The notes beneath the pieces were generated by a model. The model was given only the letters and a program-made list of their open reading frames with translations, searched no databases and had not been told where the DNA came from. Positions 35,122 to 45,932 of a stretch of 64,000 nt of DNA are shown one piece after another. The stretch is from positions 65,561,626-65,625,625 of the forward strand of contig CM056379.1 of assembly GCA_029718625.1 (NCBI GenBank), given 5' to 3'. The stretch comes from Synaphobranchus kaupii (lineage: Eukaryota > Chordata > Actinopteri > Anguilliformes > Synaphobranchidae). Each line of letters starts with the position of its first letter. Within the stretch, counting starts at the first letter, position 1. The position numbers and the translations under genes were made by a program.

Positions 35122-35954
35122 GTACTACCACATTAGCTATGAAACGATAGGCCAGTCGGCTAGCTTGCTAACCAGTGCAACAAGTTTATAGCTATTGTTA
35201 TCGCGATACAACCAAATCACCGATACACAATTCAGAGTACAATCCTAAACTATGCCTGGGATGATTGATCAGTCTTACTGAAGTCCGCGGTGAGTTGATT
35301 ATAGCTGGCTTGTCCATGAGGTGGATGGCCAGGGCGTCTCCTTTGTCCTTTCTTATACTGGTAGGGAGTTCTGCTGGTCGTCTGGTTATCGTCTGCGTCT
35401 TTGTCCGTGGCTGGAACACACCTCGGTCGGAGTTGTGTTAATTCAGTTCTATGGTTAGATGCCGTAGGCAAGCTAACCCGTTCCTTGCGTCTCTCTGCGG
35501 CCCACCTTTGTAGCTCTATAGCTAGCAAAAGGGGGAAGAGAAAATGAGTGCTGCCTCTTGTGCAGCTGTGTGCAACACGATGCAAAATGGAGTAGAAGTG
35601 GAAGTGAATTGGGGCGGCAGACTGGAATGTCATCAGTCTTATCTGTTTTAGTTTTATGACCCTTAGTGTCTCGTATTTCCAAGAGACATGATTGGATCAC
35701 TAACAACGGACGTTACGCTGTGACCGTGTTTTAAATGTCTTTTGGGTTTCTTGTGGAATTAATGGAAATGTAGTCTGTTGTCCCTACACAGAAGCACCGG
35801 AACCGGAAGACGAAAAGCTTAAATAGCCCGAAAAACACCTGGGTAGGTGATGCCAATAATGACAGGCGAACGGAAAAACGCGGCAAGCGCGCCGACCAGC
35901 GGCCGCAACGGGAGCCTCCACAGGGAGGAGAAGGAAACCCGCAAAAAACTGTGA

Positions 35955-36744
35955 CACACTTTTCCAGTGATACCCCCATCCTCTCTTGTCTCTTCTGCAG
36001 GTGAGAGGTCCGGTATGCCCTTTCTTCCACCTGTACCGGCAGAACTTTTTTGTGAATGGTTATTTTAATTAGAATTTTTAATCTCAGCTGTACGTAGTTT
36101 AGGGGGGGGAGGAAGCATTTTAGCCCTGGTTATCCTCTGCCACATAGTGGCTTTTAAGCTAGGCTGCACACCACTACTAATGCTCCCAATAAGCACACGT
36201 TTATTTTCATTTTCATTCATTAGCATTTCAATTTTATCCTCACAGAAAAATAGTTATTTGCTTTCCTGATGCCCTCCATGGCCTGTAATACTGGAGAAAA
36301 CTGCGTTGGCATGTGTGTTTTAAAGGAGGTGGCCCTGCCAAATATGGTAGTAAATGGCCATGTGAGTATGGTAATTCAAAATGATGTGCACGCGCTTCCC
36401 TAATATACGGTCAACACATTTACGCTCAGATCAGTGATTTACACGAGTTTGATGAATCACACATGAGATTTTCGTAAGCAAGTTGGTACGCTCATATATA
36501 CACATTTTTACGACGATATTGATAAATGAGGCCCACAGCCTTTCTGAATAGTCCTTGGTTAGTTGATTCACTAGAAGAATTTCTTCTGAATTAAGTGAGA
36601 ATTAAAAGTGATCCCAATGTGACATTCTGTTCCTTTTGACCCAGCCTTGTGTATATTTCTCAGTAATATCACAATTTTCACATGTTCCTCATACAGTTTT
36701 TTCAGTAGGTGCTTTTGGATAGTGCTGTCTCAGATAAAGAGGAG
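35955..36744. other. Anonymous AT-rich DNA
   Basis: No gene. A TGATAAATGAGGCCC sequence at about 36520-36534 looks like the right end of a TIR transposon, but the left end was not found. Confidence 0.55.
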
Positions 36745-37073
36745 AAATATTAAGTGGTTAGCACTGTTGCCTCAGAGCAAGCAGGTACCGAGTTTGAATC
36801 CTGGCCAAGGGCCTTTCTGTGTGGAGTTTGCATGTTCTCCGTGTGGCTTTCCTCCCATAGTCCAAAGACATGCAGGCTAGGCTAATTGGAGACTCTAAAT
36901 TGCCCATAGGTATGAGTGTGTGAGTGAATGGTGGAATGGTGTGCATGCCCTGTGATGGATTGGCAACCTGTCAGGGGTGTATTCCTGCCTCTCGTCAAAT
37001 GCATGCTGGGATAGCCTCCAGCCCCCCCGAAGACCCTGACCAGGAATAAGCGGTTAGATAATGGATGGATGGA
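36745..37073 (+). mobile_element. tRNA-derived SINE
   Basis: It starts with an A-box-like TAAGTGGTTAGCACTG, then a B-box-like GAGTTTGAATCC about 36 bases on, a conserved body (GGCCTTTCTGTGTGGAGTTT, GACATGCAGGCTAGGCTAAT), and a tail AAGCGGTTAGATAATGGATG ending in GGAT repeats. This layout (tRNA head, conserved body, LINE-like tail) is that of a common fish SINE, probably of the V-SINE kind; the exact name is uncertain. Confidence 0.8.
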
Positions 37074-37734
37074 GTTCCCCTGACCATGTATGGCTAGATG
37101 CATTTTGAGTCAGGGTTGTGTGAATAATTCAACTGTACAGAAAAAATAGCTCACAGTACATAATGTGTCTGCTGCCCTGATCATGGAGTCCCAGCAGCTT
37201 TTACCTCATCCTGCATCAGTCAGTATTGTTCTAATCAACAAAGCAGGTGTAGTAATCATTACAGAAATTAGACACTAAGTGCTACACTTATGCACACCTC
37301 AGTTTTAAAACTTATGAATCTAGCCATTGTTGAAGAGAATCTATGGCCTGTAGACAACTGACATTATATATCTAATGATAATGATATTGGGAAATAAATT
37401 GCAGATTTGTTTATTAAGGATTAGATAATCCTCATCCATAATGTCATTGCATTTGTGCTCTGTAAATACAGTACACACAGCATCAGAAACTCTTTTGGAT
37501 GTGTCCTTCTTATAGGTACCCTGGGTTCTAATTTGTACGCAATAAAATGTCAGATCCTGTCAGATACTGAATAATGAATTTAGTTGAAAATTGAAAATAT
37601 TAAAAACACTAAATAGCTTCCCAGCCTAGACATTTCTATTTTTTATTTATTTCAGATTTGACCTTTTTCTCCGAATTTGGTATCCAATTGAACCCTATGC
37701 TATTCAATTCCCCCCCATGTACCAACCACTTGAA

Positions 37735-37958
37735 TTCGCCACTGCACAACCTCATCAGCCAGTGGTAGGAAGGAGGGTGCCACGGCTTGCTCCTGACCGC
37801 AATCCAACTCGCCCGGGGCTATTGTGTGCACGACGAATTTCACAGAGTCCTCCCTCCACCCCGAGAGCAGCCACCAATTGCTGCTCCCTCAGGGCACCAG
37901 CCATTCTCAGATCTGGCAGGACTGGGCGTTAGACTGATGCGCCACCGCGGTGCTAGAC
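37735..37958 (-). repeat. Possible tRNA-related repeat
   Basis: On the minus strand it begins AGCACCGCGGTGGCGCATCA, like the 5' part of a tRNA with its A box, followed by about 190 GC-rich bases unlike the surroundings. No B box was identified with confidence. Confidence 0.3.
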
Positions 37959-38097
37959 ATGTCTATTTTAAGATTCATTGGAACACATGAAACATCATGT
38001 GACACTCTAGAACTCTAGACTTGTGTTCCCATGAGAGATGCCTCTAAACACAAAATTTAGATATGTGAGGTGTGGTGAACCAGAAATATCAAGCCTT

Positions 38098-38535
38098 AAA
38101 GGGATAGTTTGGAATTTTGGACATAATGTCTCAATTACGACTTACCCATGATGTAGTTGAAACCATTTTCAGCTAATTCCATGCTGTCCTTCTTTTGGAC
38201 ATACACACGTTGCTAATGCTAGTGCAACTCTATGGTAACCGTTAGCATCCACTACCAAACGCACTTAAACACTCCACAGTGCACCCAAAGCAAATAAAAT
38301 ACGACGACAGTCTATCTGCGTTATTTTGAGTGTTTATACCATCATTTTTTAAGTCAAACTATCGTTGAATCCTTTACTTTGTGCTGACCTATATTCTCTG
38401 TGGAAGTATGGCGGCGAAGCGAACGTGGCCATTGCAACTTGTTGCTCTTCTTTGTTGTTGTAGTCGACTAGTGCCGGCACTACATTCGTAGGTAACGTAA
38501 GGTATCGCTGCACCGCCGTACTTCCACAGAGAAGT
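38098..38535. mobile_element. Fold-back repeat, truncated copy
   Basis: It starts AAAGGGATAGTTTGGAATTT. The left arm runs to GGCGGCGAAGC, then a ~90-base loop (38419-38508), then only 25 bases of right arm (CCGCCGTACTTCCACAGAGA). The fuller copy at 49799-50256 has the same arms but its loop reads in the opposite direction. The start of a third copy is at 63974-64000. Confidence 0.8.
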
Positions 38536-38701
38536 TAGGGCTAGGTGCTGCTTGTACAAGAAAGACCTGGTGGGGAGACACATGTGAGTGGACATAAAGG
38601 TAATGTCTTTTTGTTTGTTAGACAAGGTTTTGTGTAAAACGTTTGCCCAGATTATTGACGAGTCCAGGGTCAGGCCGCCCCTCGGGAGTGTCATAGTTTG
38701 A

Positions 38702-39509
38702 TTTGAAAGTGAGAGTTAACGGAGTTCTGTCCGATGAGCGGCTTTCCTCCACTGATTCTCCTCAGGGCTGTATTTTATCCCCCTTACTGTACATACTGTA
38801 TACTGACAGTTGCAGGAGACTGTATGAGAATAGGCATATTATAAAATACGCTGACGATTCTGTTGTTAGTCTGCTTCACAACGAGTCCGCACACAGGAAG
38901 GTCTTAGATGATTTTATTGACTGGTGTAAAGCTTCTTACCTAAAGATCAATATAAGCAAAATGAAGGACATGCTGATTGATTTTTGAAAAATCTCACCCA
39001 CTCCATCTCAGACTGCCATAGCAGACAACACAGTTGATATTGTTAGTACCTACAAATACCTGGGGACAATCATTGACGACAAACTGCAATGGGAGGACAA
39101 CACAAATGCAACAGAGCACAACAAAGACTGTTTTTACTGAGGAAGCTAAACTCTTTTAGTGTTGACAAGACGGTTATGACTCTGTTTTATAGATCTTTTA
39201 TTGAATCAATTTTAACTTTTGTCCTGATCTGCTGGTTTGGGAATCTTAAGTTGAGGAGCAAAACAAAAGCTACAGAGAGTGGTGAACACCTGCTCTAAGA
39301 TTACAGTGTCCCAGCTCAGCTTCTCCACTCTTTATAACAGACACCTGGTCAGAAAGGCCACCTCCATCCCGGCCGACCCATCCCATCCCTTGCACCAGGA
39401 GTTCCACCTTCTGCCCTTTGGGCGGAGGTACAGGGTCCCTAGGCTCAGGAGTTCCAGAGCTCAAGGCTCCTTCATTCCAAAGGCTATTGCTGCCATCAAC
39501 TATTAACTA
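38702..39509 (+). pseudogene. LINE reverse-transcriptase C-terminal half
   Basis: Read across three frames: SPQGCILSPLLYILYT (RT motif), KYADDSVVSLL with the catalytic YADD near 38850, a YKYLGTIIDDKL motif (about 39050), RLFLLRKLNSF, FYRSFIESILTF and HPLHQEFHLLPFGRRYRVP. The end is IPKAIAAINY at 39506. This is the C-terminal end of a Jockey-group LINE RT (Rex1/CR1/L2-like). The TGA at about 38985 and frameshifts near 39090 and 39280 kill it. The 5' end is truncated at about 38700 against the fold-back repeat. Confidence 0.88.
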
Positions 39510-40099
39510 TAGTCCACTTTTTATTTTTGCATTTTTGTATATTCTACTACTTGCATACTACTACTACTTCATTGGACTTTGTAAACTTGATGTGTGCTAT
39601 TACTTGTTTGTTTATAGTGTTGTTTTTTGGTGCTGTCGTATGTATAGTTCTATTTTGTTCCTAAAACCATTAGGGTCACCACTATGGATGGACTTTCTGG
39701 GCCAGATGCATATTCAAAACGTTTATACCAGAATTTGTCATGGTACATGACCTCCGCGTAGTGACGTAATTCCTCCCATAAAATGGGGAGTGTCACTGCA
39801 GACGTCCTCTTCAATTTTCTCGGCAATGCATTTTTTTGAGACTTGAAACTGTTTGTATTCTGTGTGAAATCCCACACGTCTCGTGACTTTGGTTGGGGCG
39901 GCGATTTTTATCGTTCAAACACGAATCTTATCGCACTCCAGAGGCGAGGATAAGCACTTATGAGCAGCATCCGTGAATAGCCCGGCTATTTCACACGGAT
40001 ATCAGCTCTTGGATACTGCGGTGGTAGGCACGTGGTGCTACCGCATTTACTGCGTTCACGCTTTCGAAGCAAGTTACGCGGTGAACAGGTTTGTATGCA

Positions 40100-40677
40100 G
40101 TAAAGTACAGGTTTGTATCTTTCTGCATTTTCATTGATCGAACCTGGGCGTGGAGAGTGTACCCCAGTGAGATCTACTACCAAACAATCAGTGAGCTACG
40201 GCTCCAGTGATTGATTATAAGCCGGTACTGGCTGCGCGAACACACCAGTGAGGCTTCCCAATTGTCTAGCATGGTGCGGTAGCGATTGGTTTGTAAGGCA
40301 GCGTGCACGTGACTCGCTACGCTACCTGCTAAAAGACCACCGACACATTCTATCGTCAGGGGTTGCTCTTTGTTTTGCTAACGCATGAGATTCTGTTGAT
40401 CGAACCTGGGCATGGTGAACACACCCCAGTGAGATCTGTTACATTTATTTTATTGACTTCTAAGGCAAAAGTGCGCGCGATTCGCTACACTACCTGCCTC
40501 AACTTTCCTTAATAAAAGACCACCGATACGTTCTATAGTCTGCGGTTGCTTTGTTTTGCTAACGTATGACATTTCTGCTGATGGAACCTGGGTCAGAGTG
40601 TACCCCAGTGAGATTTGATTGGTTTGTAAAGCAGAGTGTGTGTGATTCGCTACACTACCTGCCTCAACTTTTTCTTA
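40100..40677 (+). repeat. Degenerate tandem repeats near the DIRS left end
   Basis: The blocks GAACCTGGGC/T...CCCCAGTGAGAT recur at about 40138, 40402 and 40585, and ATTCGCTACACTACCTGCC-type blocks recur at about 40313, 40480 and 40647. The period is roughly 170-190 bp. No coding sequence. Confidence 0.75.
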
Positions 40678-40967
40678 CTAATAATGGTTTACCCTCATTA
40701 TTCTTAAATTAGGTTCAAATTAAATCAGTCTCATTTGATTATTATGGATTATAATTACTACTACTTAAATTTACCATCAAAGCACTAATAACCCTTCATA
40801 AGGGTTGAAGGTATTACGTTCTAATGATTAGGTTTGACTCAGCTCTCGTGTTCATACGATATCAAAACAGACACCAGGTTTAACAAAAATAGATTTATTA
40901 AACAAGGACAAACATGAATATTACATTCTACTAAATAGACATATTGTGTTGTGTGCATATTGTAGCA

Positions 40968-41008
<41 letters not shown>

Positions 41009-41946
41009 ATGTGTGTGTGTGTGTGTGTGTGTGTGTCGGTGTGTAGGCCTATGCCACGTGTGCATTCAGGGAACAAAAGAATCACGTGGAGTAAGCTAAC
41101 TGTGTCGCAGCACGATGGTGATTATTGATCTCAAATCTGACGTTACTATAAATAAGTTCATGCACTTCGGTCAGGAAATACTGTTAACCATCCACAGTAA
41201 ACTAAAATGAGATCATATCACACGAATATTAGTCAGTGTTAGGATAGAGGGGCAAACCAGTGAGGCCTGCTCAGGTTAGTTAGTAGTACCACCTTAGCAA
41301 TGAAACGATACGCCAGCCAGCTAGCTTGCTAACCAGCGCAACACGTTTATACAGCTATTATCATACAAAGTCGAGATGCAATAAAATTACAGATATACAC
41401 TTCAGACTAAAATCCTAAGCTAAGCCTGGGATGTCAGTCTTACTGAAGTCCGCGGTGAGTTCATTACAGCTGGCTTGTCCGTGAGGCATGGTCAGGGCAT
41501 CTCCTTTGGCCTTTCTCCTCCTGGTAGGGATGCGGGTCGTCTGATTATCGCCTGCGTCTTTGTCCGTGGCTGGAACACACCTCGGTCGGAGTTGCGTTAA
41601 TTCAGTTCTATGTTTAGATGCCGTAGGCAAGCTAACCCGTTTGCGTCTCTCTCCACGGCCTTTGATGCTGCAGGTGCATGGGAGATCCACCTTTGTAGCT
41701 GTGTAGCTAGCAAAAGGGGGAAGACAAAAATGGAGTGCTGCATCTTGTGCAGCACTATTGAGGAAGAGAAGTGGAAGAGTGAGGTGAATAGGGTTGACAG
41801 ACTGGAATGCGTTCAGTCTTATCTGTTTTAGTTTTATGACCCTTAGTGTCTCGTATTTCCAAGAGACATGATTGGCTGTGGCCGTGTTTTAAATGTCTTT
41901 TGGGTTTCCTGTGAAATTAATGGAAATGTAGTCCGTTGTCCCTACA
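40678..41946 (-). repeat. Dispersed repeat copy 2
   Basis: This is the second copy of the sequence at 33519-35765 without the nested solo LTR and without the promoter-like part. It ends at GTTGTCCCTACA (41946), exactly where DIRS-like coding sequence begins. It carries a GT microsatellite at 40971-41040. Frames inside are not genes. Confidence 0.75.
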
Positions 41947-41948
41947 CT

Positions 41949-42691
41949 CCTGACAGCCAGGCCACTTCAATGCTGGTTGAACGCAAACTTGCTGCACCCC
42001 AGGTGCGAACGTCATGCCCGAATCAGGGTAACAGATCAATTTGGCCGGCTACTCCGCCCATGGTGACAAGTGAGCCGCCTGAAAGAAGGGGTACAGATGG
42101 GGGTTATACCTTCACGACGCATGGTCGTTACGACGGACGCTTCACTGAGCGGTTGGGGGGCTGTCAGCCAGCATCTCCCTGCTCAGGGGTTATGGTCCAG
42201 ACAGCATCAGTCGGATAATATCAATGTGCTTGAACTCCAAGCAGTATTTCTAGCATTTCTAGAGACATTTCTTGCCCGTACTATGTGGAAAACATGTGAT
42301 AGTGAGGTCAGACAACACCTCAGCAGTATATCACGTAAATCATCAAGGCGGTTTGAAGTCCCGCCGATCGTTGGAAGTGACCCAGCGCCTGCTAACATGG
42401 GCAGTTCTCAGACTTACCTCCCTGCGTGCCATTCACCTACAAGGTATTCGGAACGGCACAGCAGATGTACTATCTCACCAGGAGATTCATCCCGGCGAAT
42501 GGTGTTTCCACCCTGAGGTGGTGGAGGAGATATGGCGGCTCTTCGGTCGTGCTCAAACAGACCTGTTCGCCTCTCAAGAGTCTATTCATTGCTCCCAGTG
42601 GTTCACCCTGAACGGGTATTCGAGCCCCCTAGGAATAGACGCATTAGCGCACAAGTGGCCGGACGGCCTGCTATACGCATTTCCACGGTGA
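41949..42691 (+). pseudogene. DIRS RT end and RNase H
   Basis: After a short RT tail, the RNase H domain shows its acidic residues in order: TTDASLSGWG (near 42130), LELQAVFL (near 42232), RSDNTSAVYH (near 42308) and TADVLSH (near 42460), followed by QTDLFASQES and the W-rich end typical of DIRS elements. A frameshift near 42270 separates the first two from the rest, and the frame ends at 42689-42691. The RT catalytic region is missing upstream. Confidence 0.85.
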
Positions 42692-42799
42692 TAAATGCGA
42701 CTCTGCACAGGGGCAGCACGAGCCACCACAAGCTCCTGCTGGTAGCCCCCAGATAGCCAATGAAACCCTGGTTTCCCACGGTCCTCTGCCTTGTTTGCG

Positions 42800-43096
42800 A
42801 TCCACCCTGGAAAATATCCATTTCGGGAGGATCTGCTATCACAACAGAGCGGCACTGTTTGAGTGTGGCTCCCCTGTCCAGCAGACGCAATTTAACCCCA
42901 GAGCCCCCTCTACGGGCAGGGCCTATGGGTGTACGTGGCAGCCATTGAACTCATGGTGCTTACGGGAAGGTGCGGATCACGTACATTGTCCGGTTCCTGT
43001 ATTGTTGGACTTTTTACAGTCCTTACTTAATAACGGGAAAGCAGCCAGCACACTGAAAACCTATGCAGCTGTCATATCAAGTAGGCATGTTTGGGT
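42800..43096 (+). pseudogene. DIRS tyrosine recombinase, N-terminal part
   Basis: The frame ends with VPVLLDFLQSLLNNGKAAST, then LKTYAAVISSRHV, matching the helical N-terminal core-binding domain of DIRS recombinases. It is cut at 43096 by the Gag-only LTR element; the continuation is at 48786. Assuming a 4-bp target duplication restores one reading frame across the site. Confidence 0.75.
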
Positions 43097-43832
43097 TGTC
43101 GGGTAAGTGAGGACTAGGTAAAATGTGTATTTTCTGAATCCAGCGGTTCCAACAGTCAATACCCTTGTTAAAACGTTCGGCACTCTGAATACTGAACACA
43201 AGCGATATTGCGTGCTAGAACCCCTCACTTAACCTACATTCAAAATAAGTTTTACGTGATTTAATTTAATTATTGTTATTAAAAATTACAATCATCAATT
43301 AAATCGCCAAATTCGTTAATAGGTAAGTCGAACAGTAACCTGGTGGATCAACTAACAAGCCAAAACAAAGTCTAAATCAGGTCTTGAGATTAAGTAATTT
43401 TATTAAATGAAAACATTCAATTAGAATAATGACTGGGAATCATACATTCACGAAGGATTGTAGGCTGACTACTTATAATTCACAAAAGTGAAGACATTAA
43501 ACCAGACATTTAATTAGGAAATATACCAGAAAAGAGAGAGATAAGCCAAAAATTGTCAAATTATTTACCCTCCAGCGGAACAGGAACAAAATGAAACGCA
43601 CGAGGAACCAAAAAGAATGACTTCTTCACACAAACTCCACAATTGACTAACTTATTTTTCTGCGGTACACTCATAAAATACCTCCACAGGAAGACCATCC
43701 CTGTCCTGATTGGGTTAAGGTGTGGGGGAGGGGTCATTTATGACAAAGACTGGCTTATCTTTGATGGGGGGTTGAGAATGAGAGAGAGAGACAGAGATAG
43801 AGAGAAGGGGGGGAAATATTAGATATCCTACA
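43097..43832 (-). repeat. 3' LTR of the Gag-only element
   Basis: The 736 bp start TGTAGGATATC and end CCCGACA on the minus strand. An AATAAAATT polyadenylation-like signal is near 43400 on that strand. Identical by eye to 48050-48785. Confidence 0.92.
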
Positions 43833-43884
43833 TCCCTCTCTTGTAAGAATAGGTGCATGCACCTGCTAAAAACCTATTCTTACA
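43833..43884 (-). promoter_or_regulatory. Polypurine tract and hairpin before 3' LTR
   Basis: On the minus strand AAGAGAGGGA (43842-43833) directly precedes the LTR. A 12-bp stem, TGTAAGAATAGG (43842-43853) with CCTATTCTTACA (43873-43884), encloses a 19-base loop containing TGCATGCA. The same arrangement recurs at 44904-44955 with compensatory stem changes. Confidence 0.8.
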
Positions 43885-44785
43885 TCACCAAATAGGAATC
43901 ACATTACACATTTGGACATTGAAGATGCAGTTACCTGCTAACAACAAAAACAACTGTCCAAATGGTTCACCAACCATTTTTAAAACATTTAGTCCATGCC
44001 CAGTTTAATAGTCCCTTTGTGATCTAGAGTCATATCTCTATTAGACACTCTTTTGTGTCGCTGCTGTTATGACACCCTGGTTCAGTCTCTTCCTTCTCCA
44101 GTGTCCGGGTATCTAGACTGGCAAGGGACCAGAAGTTCCCTGGACTTGGGTAACATGCAGTGCTTTTTCCATTAGTGTTGCAATTGCGTGAGTGAAATGC
44201 AACCTACTCCACAGTGTCTCTACCAGTTGTGCACGGCGTGCGGGGGCTCTGTCTCCTGTGACAGGAAGCTGGACGATCCACAGGTGGCAAAGTGCAGTCA
44301 GGGCCTCTCTTCTGACGGGCGGGGAAGCTCCTCTTTCCCTGTCGGAATCCATTTTGGCTCCTTTAGCCTGGATCCAATTGGGTGGACTGCTGACGGCAGT
44401 TGCTTAGGCTAGCTTCCCGCGGCAGGGTGTGGGACCGGTTGCACTTGTTTGCACTTGTGTCTGTGGGTGTCCTTTAGGGAATGGCAGGAGAAGACTGTGG
44501 GAGTTGAGGGCTTAGGCATTAACACTCATAGCGAAGACCGGAACAATTAATGATAGCACTGCATGTTATGACCACTGTCAGTCCATGCCGGGGAACCTTA
44601 CGGACAGGGTTTACCTTCCACGGGATTGCCAGTCTAAATAATCACATGAATAGGGCTGACTTGTCCAGAAGTGTCTATGAACAGTATTTGGCGGGGCACC
44701 TACACTCTATAAAAGGGACTTAAACACAACATGGGCATGGTATTAGGTTAAAAGGTGGTGGTAGGGATGGATGGGGGGGGCAGAG

Positions 44786-44875
44786 AGAGGCCGAGAGAGA
44801 GAGGCCGAGAGAGAGAGGCCGAGAGAGAGAGGCCGAGAGAGAGAGACAGAGAGAGGGAGAGAGAGAGAGAAAGAG
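44786..44875. repeat. GAGAGAGGCC minisatellite and GA run
   Basis: GGCCGAGAGAGAGA units repeat about five times and pass into plain GA repeats. The R/E-rich frame 44755-44940 is produced by it and is not a gene. Confidence 0.9.
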
Positions 44876-44903
44876 CAAAAGACATTAGGCAACATCCCGT
44901 CAT

Positions 44904-44955
44904 TCCCTCTCTTGGAACGATAGGTGCATGCAGCTGCTAAGAGCCTATCGTTCCA
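44904..44955 (-). promoter_or_regulatory. Second, internal polypurine tract and hairpin
   Basis: AAGAGAGGGA (minus strand, 44913-44904) adjoins a stem TGGAACGATAGG (44913-44924) with CCTATCGTTCCA (44944-44955) and a 19-base loop TGCATGCAGCTGC-type. Compared with 43842-43884 three stem positions differ and all three partners changed to keep pairing. It could act as an internal plus-strand primer like a central polypurine tract. Confidence 0.7.
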
Positions 44956-45932
44956 TCATCATAACAACCACACATTTGGACATTATATCATTGTACAATG
45001 ATAGCTGCATGAAAACAAGTGTCCTAATGGTTCACTAACCATCTTTAAAACAATTAGTCCATGTCCAGTTTACTAGTCCCATTGTGATGATCCGGTGTGG
45101 TGCAGACATTTATTTATTTTTTTTTCACTGCTGTCATGGCACCTTGGTTCAGTCAATTCCTTCTCCAGTGTCAGGGTATCTGGACTGGCAAGGGAAGAGG
45201 CTCCCTGGACTTCCTTGGATAACATGCAGTGCTTATTCCCCTTAATGTTGTAACTGTGTGAGTGAAAGGCGGCCTAATTTGACAGTGTCTCTACCAATTC
45301 TGCACAGCGTGCGGGGGGCTCTGTCTCCTGTGACAGGCAGCTGGACGATCCACAGGCGGAAAAGTGCGGTCAAGACCTCTCTACTGACGGGCGGGGAAGC
45401 ACCTCTTTCCCTGTCGGAATCCGTTTTGGCTCCTTGAGCTCGGGTCCAGTTGGGGGGACTGCTGACGGCAGTCGCTTAGGTTAGCTTCCCGCGGCAGGGT
45501 ATGGGTCCGGATGCACTTGTGCCTCTGGGGGTCCTTCGGGGAGTGGCAGGAGAAGACTGTGGGACTTGAGGGTTTAGGCCTTATCACTCACAGCAACATG
45601 TGAAGAGGAGAACACTGCATGTTATAAGCACTTAGTCCATTCAGGGGAACCTTACGGACAGGATTTACTATCCACAAGATTGCCAGTCCAAATAATCACC
45701 TGAATAGGGCAGACTTGTCCACAAGTGCCCAGGAACAGCATTGGAGGGGGCACCTACACTTTAGAAAAGGGACTTAAAAACATGGGCATTGTCTTATGTT
45801 AAAAGGTGGTGGTAGGGATGTGGGGGGGTGGTGAGGGGGGGGGGGGGGCAGGGGCAGGCAGAGTGCCAGTTTTACCTCCTAGAACCCCAGTGTGGTTACT
45901 GGCAGTCCTTTGGCTGCGGAGGGCCACAGCGT

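Larger units (their letters stand above)
33519..35954 (-). repeat. Dispersed repeat copy 1, LTR-like, carrying a solo LTR
   Basis: The sequence 33519-34021 plus 35122-35765 matches 40678-41946 in the same orientation (about 1.25 kb without the nested solo LTR). The unmatched extension 35770-35954 reads on the minus strand TGTCACAGTTTT..., a CTATTTAAGC box, then TGTAGGGACAAC where the shared part begins. This resembles an LTR with its promoter on the minus strand, and the second copy would start near the expected transcription start. The distal boundary and any target duplication were not resolved. Confidence 0.5.
43833..45812 (-). repeat. Two ~0.9-kb diverged direct repeats in the Gag-only element
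   Basis: The sequence 43833-44760 and 44904-45812 share long blocks (hairpin and polypurine tract, CACACATTTGGACATT, TAGTCCATG...CCAGTTTA, a CTGTGACAGG...GGACGATCCACAGG region, GACGGGCGGGGAAGC). No conserved frame runs through both, so they look like untranslated RNA sequence. They fill all the space between gag and the 3' LTR. Confidence 0.85.

Noticed and set aside
34540..35136. 198-codon hydrophobic frame
   Set aside because: It lies wholly in a solo LTR whose boundaries are proved by the GTACT duplication; the pyrimidine-rich LTR gives Leu/Phe/Ser-rich frames.
33519..35954. Calling this a complete LTR with defined ends
   Set aside because: The minus-strand TGTCACAG start is plausible, but the other end and a matching target duplication could not be found.
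38098..38535. Loop inversion by recombination as the preferred explanation
   Set aside because: In a palindromic element, insertion in the opposite direction produces the same sequence and is simpler.
44755..44940. Arg/Glu-rich frame
   Set aside because: Translation of the GAGAGAGGCC minisatellite.
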